Shown one piece after another: positions 1-4,722 of a stretch of DNA of 5,168 nucleotides. The stretch covers positions 1 through 5,168 of the forward strand of contig PLSJ01000517.1 in assembly GCA_003165115.1 (NCBI GenBank). The letters are read 5' to 3'. The notes under the pieces are model-generated. The model was not told the DNA's origin, made no database searches, and saw nothing but the letters and a program-made list of their open reading frames with translations. The DNA is from Syntrophaceae bacterium. GTDB taxonomy: Bacteria > Desulfobacterota > Syntrophorhabdia > Syntrophorhabdales > WCHB1-27. Position 1 is the stretch's first letter. Every line of letters starts with the position of its first letter. A program made the translations under genes and the position numbers.

Positions 1-1406
1 CTTATCGTCCCGACGGCACACGCGTATCGTCCGCCATAGTGGTCACCTATAATTTTACCGAGCGCAAGGAGATAGAACGGCAGTTAAGGATGCACGAGGA
101 GCACCTGGAAAGGCTGGTGGAAGAGCGCACGGAAGCGCTCAGGAAGAGCGAGAAGATATTCAGGAATATCTTCGAGAACGCAACGGAGGGAATTTTTCAG
201 ATTACCCCCGAGGGCCGTTTTATGAGCGCCAACCCTGCCCTCGCCCGCATCTATGGATACGATTCGCCGGAAGATTTTGTCGCCGATATCGCCGATATCG
301 CCGATATCGAAAAACAGCTTCACGTGGAGCCGGAACAGCGTCGCGAATTTATCGCGCTCCTTCATAAAGAAGGTCACGTCCGCGACTTCGAATTTAAAAT
401 GTGCCGCAAGGACGGAAGCGTCGCGTGGACCTCCGTGAACGCAAGGGCCGTTCGTGACGGGACCGGGGCGATGTCGTACTTCGAAGGCACTGTCCAGGAC
501 ATCGGCCAACGAAAACAGGCAGAGGAAGATATCCCGATGCAGCGTGACCTCAGCCTCAAGCTGGCGGGCATGTCCTCCCTGGAAAGCGCCCTGCCGCTCT
601 GCCTCGACACCGCGATGAAAGTCGCGCACAGGGAATCGGGGGGCATCTATGTGAAGAACCGCCGGAAGGGCGACCTCGAATTGGCGTGCTCGACGGGGCC
701 GTCGAGAGAATTCGAGGCACTCCCCTCTTCGATGAAGCCCCGGTCTCCCGCACATGCCCTCGTGATGGCGGGAAAGCCCGTCTATCTTGCGCCTCACACA
801 GAGGCGGCGCACCCATTTCGTGCAGGGCTTCCCGAAGGGACGCTTCTCTCCATCGCGGTGCTTCCGGTGCTTCATGCCGGGGAGATCATCGCCTGCTTCA
901 GACTTTCTTCCCGTATTCTCGACTCGATACCGCAATACGCCCGCACGACCCTGGAGATGATCGCCATGCAGGTGGGCGCCATCTTTGCCCGCATCAGGAC
1001 CGAACACGAGCCGCGGGAGCGGGAAGAGCACTTCTCTCTTATCTTCCGGTCGAACCCGGCCGCGATGCTGCTCACCACGCTGGACGGCCGCTGTGTCGAT
1101 TTCAATCGAAGCTTCCTCACGATAGCGGGATACGCTCCGGAAGAGGTGCCCGGCCGAACGATGGCGGAGCTGGGATTGTCGCTCTCCAGGCGGAAGCGGG
1201 AGAAGAAAGTGAAAGAGGTGCGGGAGCTTGGCTCGTCCCTTCCTGTCCGACAATATCCTCACCTCCCGCTCGGCGGTCGAGGGGGAGCACAAGATCGTTA
1301 CGGTCCTCTTCGCGGACGTGGCCCACTACACGGGCATCTCCTCCCGGATGGAGCCGGAGCAGGTTCACGAGATCATGAGCGGCTGCTTCATGATCCTCAT
1401 GGATGA
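1..1406 (+). pseudogene. PAS-GAF-PAS sensor module, 5' cut by window edge, frameshifted at 3' end
   Basis: This is the sensory part of a multidomain signalling protein. The frame is open to the left edge, where residues before the GTG at 39 (YRPDGTRVSSAIV) already form the end of a PAS/PAC domain leading into NFTERKEIERQL. The gene therefore starts outside the window and GTG 39 is not its start. Numbering from that GTG, a short coiled coil (about 13-40) is followed by a PAS domain (about 40-157, ending TVQDIGQRKQAEED), a GAF domain (about 165-320) and a second PAS domain (from about 327, FSLIFRSNPAAMLL). The second PAS is normal up to about residue 400 (near 1236), then homology stops, and the frame runs on as a nonsense proline/glycine/arginine-rich tail to 1406. 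Cyclase sequence continues in another frame. PAS and GAF domains usually bind small ligands or mediate dimerisation; the ligand cannot be read here. The domain calls are secure. That the gene is broken is inferred from the frame change. Confidence 0.8.
282..308 (+). repeat. Three tandem copies of a 9-bp unit inside the PAS domain
   Basis: GCCGATATC occurs three times in a row and encodes repeated Asp-Ile-Ala in the protein (residues about 83-91). From memory of related PAS domains, this position reads like SPEELxxxITDIxxQLYV, which fits two copies. The third copy is then probably a 9-bp in-frame expansion adding three residues to a loop or helix of the PAS fold. Confidence 0.85.
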
Positions 1407-1746
1407 GGTCCACAGGCACGAGGGGACCGTAAACCAGTTTACCGGCGACGGGGTCATGGCCCTCTTCGGGGCCCCTGGCCCATGAGGACCACGCCATCAA
1501 GGCCTGCCATGCCGCCCTGGCCATCCCATCCAGCAGGCCCTCGGGCCCTACGCCGGGAGAATGCGGGAGGATCACGGCATCGAGTTCCGGATGCGCATCG
1601 GCCTCAACTCCGGTCCCGTGGTGGTGGGCGCCATCGGCGACGATCTGCGTATGGACTATACGGCGGTGGGCGACACCACCAACCTCGCCTTCCGGCTGCA
1701 GGCCCTGGCAGAGGCGGGAACGACGTGCGTGGGCGAGCGGACTTAA
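1228..1746 (+). pseudogene. Class III adenylate/guanylate cyclase catalytic domain, broken by several indels and truncated
   Basis: Class III cyclases make cAMP or cGMP from ATP or GTP, and the domain is recognisable in pieces. Piece one (about 1243-1474) carries ILTSRSAVEGEHKIVTVLFA followed by the first metal-binding Asp (in FADV) and the second one in GDGVMALFGAP. Piece two lies in another frame (1475-1525) and reads LAHEDHAIKACHAALAI. Piece three is back in the first frame (1531-1743): QQALGPYAG, then RIGLNSGPVVVGAIGDDLRM, then DYTAVGDTTNLAFRLQALAE with the catalytic Asn and Arg. The frame changes fit loss of two bases in a C run near 1474 and a 5-bp duplication at 1521-1530. It ends at a stop (1744-1746) right after GERT, where relatives continue. 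There is no convincing start; the TTG at 1228 lies at the fusion with the sensor frame. The catalytic residues survive, but no continuous frame carries them, so an active enzyme is unlikely. Confidence 0.88.
1521..1530 (+). repeat. 5-bp tandem duplication (CCATC x2) that shifts the cyclase frame
   Basis: CCATC is present twice in succession. Removing one copy joins GCC ATC to CAG CAG and restores the family sequence LAIQQALG in one frame. This marks the second copy as a slippage-type insertion rather than a natural part of the gene. Confidence 0.8.
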
Positions 1747-1921
1747 GCCACGAGCGACCACAATTCGCGGGACCCGGCGTCATGGAGGAATACGGAGCTG
1801 CTTTGTGTGCCAATTATGCTGTTCGATTGTTCCATGACGAGCGGGAACAGCAGGTCGAGGTTCATTTCCGAGGTGATGATCCCCCCACGTGAAGAAGGCG
1901 GCGCTGGTGATCGATCCTCTC
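1743..1921 (-). pseudogene. GAF-domain gene remnant, inverted relative to the cyclase fragment
   Basis: On the minus strand, 1880-1743 encodes IITSEMNLDLLFPLVMEQ, then SNSIIGTQSSSVFLHD and AGSRELWSLVA, followed at once by a TAA. This is the opening of a GAF domain as found in bacterial signalling proteins (helix with SEMNLD..LPLVME, then the SSVFLHD strand and ELWSLVATG). Only about the first 45-60 residues remain; the rest of the domain is missing. Further upstream, 1921-1889 reads ERIDHQRRLLH in a different frame and looks like the preceding helix. The frames meet at a run of six C/G bases (1881-1886), which suggests a single-base loss. The remnant meets the plus-strand cyclase remnant tail to tail at 1742-1747. 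Plus-strand frames over this stretch give no recognisable protein. I cannot place the original start; an ATG at 2005 is open but unconvincing. Confidence 0.65.
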
Positions 1922-2125
1922 CCTCGCGCGCACGTCTTCGGCTCTCCGGCCGATTGTCCTTTTCCTGCTATTGCGCCGACCGGAGATTTTCACCGCCCCA
2001 CCCATGCACTTCTGTTTTCCGCTTTCACGCCCTCAGCTCCTGCCCGTTCCATGTGACATGACAATCTTCCTGTTTACACCATTCATTACCATCGGCGATA
2101 CGCCATTGCAAGAAATGCTTTAAGT
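1922..2125. other. Region without a recognisable gene
   Basis: No frame on either strand gives a protein I recognise. On the minus strand it may hold the decayed 5' part and leader of the GAF gene. A 7-bp inverted repeat (TCTCCGG at 1943-1949, CCGGAGA at 1980-1986, 30-nt loop) is present, but it is too weak to call a terminator. Confidence 0.5.
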
Positions 2126-2169
2126 CGTGTCAACGCAAAGGTGAACTCTCCGCCTCAGCGGTTGACACG
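2126..2169. repeat. 9-bp perfect inverted repeat, one arm covering the toxin-antitoxin -35 box
   Basis: CGTGTCAAC (2126-2134) and GTTGACACG (2161-2169) are perfect reverse complements separated by 26 nt. The right arm contains the TTGACA -35 hexamer of the toxin-antitoxin promoter. The left arm therefore contains a second TTGACA facing the other way. It could be a binding site for a dimeric regulator spanning the promoter, or two divergent -35 elements. The repeat is seen directly; its role is inferred. Confidence 0.6.
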
Positions 2170-2190
2170 TCGGTAGCCCGGTGCTATAAA
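2162..2190 (+). promoter_or_regulatory. Sigma70-type promoter of the toxin-antitoxin operon
   Basis: A consensus -35 TTGACA (2162-2167) and a near-consensus -10 TATAAA (2185-2190) are separated by exactly 17 bp. Transcription would start near 2197, about 30 nt before the antitoxin ATG. This is the best promoter in the window. Confidence 0.82.
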
Positions 2191-2198
2191 TTAGTCAT

Positions 2199-2218
2199 AA
2201 TTATGGTTAACCACAATT
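2199..2218. promoter_or_regulatory. Probable operator: 20-bp near-perfect palindrome before the antitoxin gene
   Basis: AATTATGGTTAACCACAATT is a palindrome with 9 of 10 positions matching between half-sites, centred on GGTTAACC. It lies just downstream of the -10 box, at the predicted transcription start, and ends beside the GGAGG ribosome binding site (2219-2223). Phd/YefM-family antitoxins are known to repress their own operons by binding palindromes in this position, so this is the likely autoregulatory site. The sequence is not the TGTACA-centred type described for E. coli YefM. Confidence 0.65.
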
Positions 2219-2228
2219 GGAGGCATAA

Positions 2229-2495
2229 ATGAAGACGCTCCCCCTTTCCGAAGTAAAAATGAAATTGAGCGCCCTCGTGGATCGGGTAGAGGCCACGGAC
2301 GAAGAAGTCGTTATCACCAGAAACGGCCGTCCCGCCGCCATACTGGTGAGTCTCGACGAGTACGAGAGCTGGAAAGAGACGGTCGCGGTGAAGTCTCAGC
2401 CCGGACTGGTCGATGAGATCGGGAACGGCCTGAAACAGCTTAAGGAGAGGAAAACCAGGCTCTACACCTTGGAGGACCTCTTTGAGGACGGGTAG
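2229..2495 (+). CDS. Type II antitoxin, Phd/YefM family
   Basis: The 88-residue protein is predicted to neutralise the downstream toxin and repress the operon. Residues 1-52 form the Phd/YefM fold that dimerises and binds DNA (MKTLPLSEVKMKLSALVDRV, then EVVITRNGRPAAILVSLDEY). The family hallmarks are the V(I)ITRNGRPAAILVS strand-turn-strand and the DEYE motif. The C-terminal part (about 55-88) is charged and ends in LYTLEDLFEDG, the kind of tail that wraps around RelE-type toxins and covers their active site. ATG 2229 is supported by GGAGG (2219-2223) at a 5-nt spacing, and the length is typical. A consensus promoter and a palindromic operator lie directly upstream. It overlaps the toxin gene by 14 nt, which implies translational coupling. 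The family assignment is firm; the activity is inferred. Confidence 0.93.
   Translation: MKTLPLSEVKMKLSALVDRVEATDEEVVITRNGRPAAILVSLDEYESWKETVAVKSQPGLVDEIGNGLKQLKERKTRLYTLEDLFEDG
2471..2475 (+). promoter_or_regulatory. Ribosome binding site that decides the TTG start of the toxin
   Basis: GGAGG lies inside the antitoxin coding sequence, 6 nt before the TTG at 2482. The next in-frame ATG (2512) would delete the first beta strand (GYTLRM) of the RelE fold and has no comparable site, so the TTG is preferred. Confidence 0.65.
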
Positions 2496-2796
2496 AGGCT
2501 ACACGTTGCGGATGCCGGAGGATCTCGCGGGTTTCATTCGCGGAATGCATCCGGGCCTCAAGAAAAAGGTGAGGGCCTCCCTTGAAATCATCCTGTCCGA
2601 TCCGACATCCGGAAAGGCGCTGCGTGACGATCTGACGGGGCTGAAAAGCTTCAGGATCGGCCGGTTCAGAATAGTCTACAAAGTGTCGAGAAGGGAAGTG
2701 CAGGTTGTCGCAATCGGACCACGAAGCCGCATCTATGAAGTAACATCCAGGCTCCTGGCAAGGCAGGAACGAGCCCACGTCAAAAAGCCGTCATAA
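2482..2796 (+). CDS. Type II toxin, RelE/ParE superfamily (probable ribosome-dependent mRNA interferase)
   Basis: The 104-residue protein is the toxin partner of the antitoxin just upstream. The fold order is visible: strand 1 (YTLRMPEDLAGFI, from residue 7), helices including HPGLKKKVRASLEIILSDP (23-41), then GKALRDDLTGLKSFRIGRFR (44-63), IVYKV (64-68) and VQVVAIGPRSRIYEV (73-87). Basic and aromatic residues sit where E. coli RelE has its catalytic set: Arg in the GRFR strand (61/63), Arg81 in IGPRS and Tyr85. This favours RelE-like mRNA cleavage over ParE-like gyrase poisoning, but sequence alone does not settle it. The TTG start is backed by GGAGG six bases upstream and gives a 14-nt overlap with the antitoxin. 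The tail after residue 92 is short and basic. The gene ends 26 nt from the convergent Nudix gene, and no terminator is evident between them. No key residue appears lost, so the module is probably functional. Confidence 0.9.
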   Translation: MRTGRGYTLRMPEDLAGFIRGMHPGLKKKVRASLEIILSDPTSGKALRDDLTGLKSFRIGRFRIVYKVSRREVQVVAIGPRSRIYEVTSRLLARQERAHVKKPS

Positions 2797-2822
2797 GTGG
2801 GATGACATCCGGGCGCATGTTT

Positions 2823-3665
2823 TCAGCACCGCAGCCCGAAAGTACTTTTCATCTTCTCCGCTTCCGCATTGTACCACCCCTCTCCGTAAGCTTCGCGGCC
2901 GTAGAGCAGCAGGCAGGCCCTTCCGCTCGGCACGAGGTCCGTGGGGTGGGCCGCGAGAAAGCCGGCAACGGCCGGCGGGGAGTCGTGTAAAGCCTGGAGC
3001 GTCTCGATCTCGGAGTCCGTCGCCGGGCCGGCCTGCATTTTCAGGAGATCGTCGAAGGATAGGGCCACATCGCCGCGGAAACAGAGTTCCGAGCCGTATA
3101 TGGTGCGGACCAGGCCGGTGGCGAAAAGGCGAGCCCTGTCGAGTTCCACGCCCAGCTCCTCGCGTACCTCCCGCATCAGGGCATCGAAAGGATGCGGTTG
3201 CCTGCCGTCACGCCCCCGTTCCATGTAACCCGCGATGACATGGTAGGCGCGGCGGCGTGAGTCGACGCGGCTCCTCTTTTCGACGACGATCTTTCCGTCC
3301 GTGGTAGCGAGCACGGCCGACACGGTGAGCGGGTTTGCCCTCGGGAGGTCCGGGAAGGCTGAGGTGAATTCAACGCTTGCCGTGCCGATGCATGAGCGAA
3401 AATCGGCATCCGAGAGCATGAGCCGCAGGCGGCCGCCGGTCAGCCGAAAACCGTCGAGACGGAAGAGGGCGCCGTTATAGACCGTTATGCCCGCATCAAA
3501 GCTCGTGCGCAGATATGTCTGCCAGGCATGGTCGATAAGGGCCTCGGCGGGCGGCTCCCGGCGCGGGCATCCCGGCCGGTACTCCACGGAGACGGCGCTC
3601 CTGGGGAAGATGCCGTGGGCCAGGACCTCGAACCCGGTTGTTTCCTTCCGTGCATTCTCGCCCAT
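2823..3665 (-). CDS. Nudix hydrolase with a NUDT22-like N-terminal region
   Basis: Nudix enzymes hydrolyse nucleoside diphosphates linked to another group (X). From the ATG at 3665 the protein has 280 residues. The N-terminal 110 residues include YNGALFRLDGFRL (about 63-75) and a CIGT motif (about 93-96). These resemble, from memory, the NGxKFRL and (L)GT region of the UDP-sugar hydrolase NUDT22. The catalytic domain starts at about 114 (TVSAVLATTDGKIVVEKRS), has HVIAGYMERG (142-151), and carries the Nudix helix REVREELG (165-172) with the metal-binding Glu residues intact. An insertion rich in Gly, Arg and Pro lies between the Gly and the helix, so the box is longer than the canonical 23 residues. 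ATG 3665 is preferred for the AAGG close upstream; a GTG at 3707 overlapping the flavodoxin stop is the alternative. It is third in a minus-strand run, 41 nt after the flavodoxin gene. The substrate is unknown; UDP-sugars are a guess from the family resemblance. Confidence 0.8.
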   Translation of the reverse strand: MGENARKETTGFEVLAHGIFPRSAVSVEYRPGCPRREPPAEALIDHAWQTYLRTSFDAGITVYNGALFRLDGFRLTGGRLRLMLSDADFRSCIGTASVEFTSAFPDLPRANPLTVSAVLATTDGKIVVEKRSRVDSRRRAYHVIAGYMERGRDGRQPHPFDALMREVREELGVELDRARLFATGLVRTIYGSELCFRGDVALSFDDLLKMQAGPATDSEIETLQALHDSPPAVAGFLAAHPTDLVPSGRACLLLYGREAYGEGWYNAEAEKMKSTFGLRC

Positions 3666-3706
3666 GGGACCTTCGTATCGGCCTTCGGAGGCCGCCCGGT
3701 GAGGCA

Positions 3707-4168
3707 CTAAAATATGCCCGCGTTGACACCCTCGGCGATCGTGCTGCCAAGCTCCCTGCATTTCGCCAGCACTTCTTCGGTTGCCTTGCCTTTACAGACG
3801 AGAGGTTCCTGAACTTTCTTCAGGCGGTACCCTTTGCAGATCCGTTCGATGTGGCTTAACGCGAACGATCCGTCGTTACCCGCGCTGATAACGATGCCGA
3901 AAGGCTTCTTGTACACGGCCGCGTCGTCCTTCAGCCCTTCATATGTTCTGTCGAAAAAGTCTTTTATGGCGCCCGCCATGTACCCGAAGTATTCCGGGGA
4001 GCAGATTATCACCGCGTTGCAGTCTTTCAGGTCCTGCGCAACGGTGTCGGCGGCCCGCAAGAGGCGTGCCCTCGCGTTCGCCGTTTCCTCCACACCCTGT
4101 GCGACCGCTTTCGCCAGCTTCTCGGTGTTGCCCGTTTGAGAATGGAATATAATGAGAATGTCTGCCAT
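3707..4168 (-). CDS. Flavodoxin-like FMN-binding protein
   Basis: This 153-residue cytoplasmic protein is predicted to bind FMN and shuttle electrons or reduce a small substrate. The N-terminus MADILIIFHSQTGNTEKLA is the classic first strand followed by the phosphate-binding loop (HSQTGNT, 9-15). NAVIICSPEYFGYMAGAIKD (about 51-70), followed by FFDRTY, forms the second flavin loop, where Tyr or Phe usually stacks on the ring. IVISAGNDGS (about 92-101) is the third loop. The length matches short-chain flavodoxins and the related NAD(P)H:quinone-oxidoreductase (WrbA-like) group; long-chain insertions are absent. ATG 4168 fits the fold start, though the purine-rich AGGG upstream is about 13 nt away, so translation may depend on coupling to the preceding gene, which ends 10 nt before. 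The Nudix gene follows at 41 nt. The redox partner is not evident from the context. Confidence 0.88.
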   Translation of the reverse strand: MADILIIFHSQTGNTEKLAKAVAQGVEETANARARLLRAADTVAQDLKDCNAVIICSPEYFGYMAGAIKDFFDRTYEGLKDDAAVYKKPFGIVISAGNDGSFALSHIERICKGYRLKKVQEPLVCKGKATEEVLAKCRELGSTIAEGVNAGIF

Positions 4169-4178
4169 ATCGGTGATT

Positions 4179-4496
4179 TCACCCTGCGCGCGTGACGAAT
4201 ACCTCCAGACCCTCGATGCTGTCGATCGTTCTCTTCAGGTGATGGGGCAGGGGGCACTCATGCCCGAAGCCCCGAAAGAACCTGTCATACGTGTCGATAC
4301 GCAAAGATATGCCGGAGAGCGTTTCCCGCTTTCTCATCTTCCGGAGAAACTTTCGCTTGTGCCGGTCGAACGCAACGCTGTCGGTTAACGGCCTGCACCC
4401 TGAAATCGATGCCAGCCCGAACGCCACATCCGGGTACCCGGCTTCATAGGCCGGCGAGATCGAAAAGTTTATCCATGCGGATGAAAGAGACAACAT
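4179..4496 (-). CDS. Short protein resembling the N-terminal half of B3/B4 (PheRS-beta-like) domain proteins, probably truncated
   Basis: The 105-residue frame starts at an ATG (4496) with GAGG five bases upstream (GAGGACCGCATG). The protein reads INFSISPAYEAGYPDVAFGL (about 9-28), and later ISLRIDTYDRFFRGFGHECP (about 63-82) and HHLKRTIDSIEG. This pattern (FxISPxxxxxYPDVxxG, then RIxxYRxxxRxFG, then a helix before the substrate pocket) resembles B3/B4 domain proteins, relatives of the editing domain of phenylalanyl-tRNA synthetase beta. Those proteins run to about 210-230 residues and continue with a conserved (L)PxxNPLVD segment; here the frame stops after EGLEVFVTRAG. The C-terminal half is therefore missing, and no frame before the flavodoxin start continues it. 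The gene could be a remnant, or a short stand-alone domain whose translation feeds the flavodoxin gene 10 nt later. The family call is from memory and only moderately sure. Confidence 0.5.
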   Translation of the reverse strand: MLSLSSAWINFSISPAYEAGYPDVAFGLASISGCRPLTDSVAFDRHKRKFLRKMRKRETLSGISLRIDTYDRFFRGFGHECPLPHHLKRTIDSIEGLEVFVTRAG

Positions 4497-4602
4497 GCGG
4501 TCCTCGATGTGTTCCCTTATTGGAAATTACCACGGCAGAGCACGGTGTTCAATAAGAAAAAAGCGATAATTGCAGAATACCAACATCCAGGAAGCAGAGC
4601 AT

Positions 4603-4649
4603 CGCGTTCACCTACGAAGTGGGTATGCGGTCTTCTGGTAGGGAACGCG
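4603..4649. repeat. Long imperfect intergenic hairpin
   Basis: CGCGTTC (4603-4609) pairs with GAACGCG (4643-4649), CCTAC (4611-4615) with GTAGG (4638-4642), and GAAG (4616-4619) with CTTC (4632-4635). That makes 16 Watson-Crick pairs, interrupted only by a bulged A4610 and a two-base bulge at 4636-4637, around a 12-nt loop. There is no T-run on either side, so it is not an ordinary terminator. It could be a structured leader or small RNA, or a palindromic mobile-element remnant. Confidence 0.7.
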
Positions 4650-4694
4650 GATTACCACAAGAAGTGCGGACGCGTGAAGCCACTGTCCAAAATT

Positions 4695-4712
4695 AAACAG
4701 GCCGTGCCGTTT
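4695..4712 (-). terminator. Possible rho-independent terminator after the receiver gene
   Basis: Just past the receiver stop, minus-strand AAACGGC and GCC-T-GTTT pair around a 3-nt ACG loop with one bulged base. AATTTT follows. The stem is short (7 pairs) and the U-tract is broken, so the call is tentative. Confidence 0.35.
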
Positions 4713-4722
4713 TGCCCAGCGG

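Larger units (their letters stand above)
4497..4722. other. Intergenic region with two inverted repeats and a terminator-like hairpin
   Basis: No frame gives a recognisable protein. It holds a strong hairpin (4603-4649) and a small hairpin after the receiver gene (4695-4712). It also holds a 7-bp inverted repeat CTTATTG (4516-4522) / CAATAAG (4550-4556) just before the B3/B4-like gene. On the minus strand TTGAAC (4552-4547) followed after 17 nt by TAATTT (4529-4524) is a weak promoter candidate for the three-gene run. Confidence 0.5.

Noticed and set aside
84..1292. Long open frame (402 codons) on the minus strand opposite the PAS-GAF-PAS module
   Set aside because: The plus strand has clear PAS and GAF homology. 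The antisense product is rich in Arg, His and Gly and matches no family I recognise, as expected from GC-biased codons.
1117..1761. 214-codon minus-strand frame opposite the cyclase
   Set aside because: It is the complement of conserved cyclase motifs and shows no domain of its own.
1746..1800. Apparent cyclase C-terminus (ATSDH, FAGPGVME) continuing past the stop on the plus strand
   Set aside because: It needs an extra stop removal and a frameshift, whereas the minus strand gives one continuous GAF segment over the same bases.
1482..1892. Plus-strand frame of 136 codons starting at the ATG at 1482
   Set aside because: It is in neither cyclase frame and later runs antisense to the GAF remnant. 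Its composition gives no recognisable protein.
1943..1986. 7-bp inverted repeat TCTCCGG/CCGGAGA followed by TTTT
   Set aside because: A 30-nt loop and a short stem make a terminator unlikely, and no gene clearly ends there.
2797..2822. GGATG-A-CATCC palindrome between the convergent toxin and Nudix genes
   Set aside because: The loop is too small and the stem too short, with no T-run, so it is not a credible terminator.
4526..4658. Direct repeat ATTACCAC (4526-4533 and 4651-4658)
   Set aside because: An 8-bp repeat within about 230 bp is reasonably likely by chance, and no other element features accompany it.
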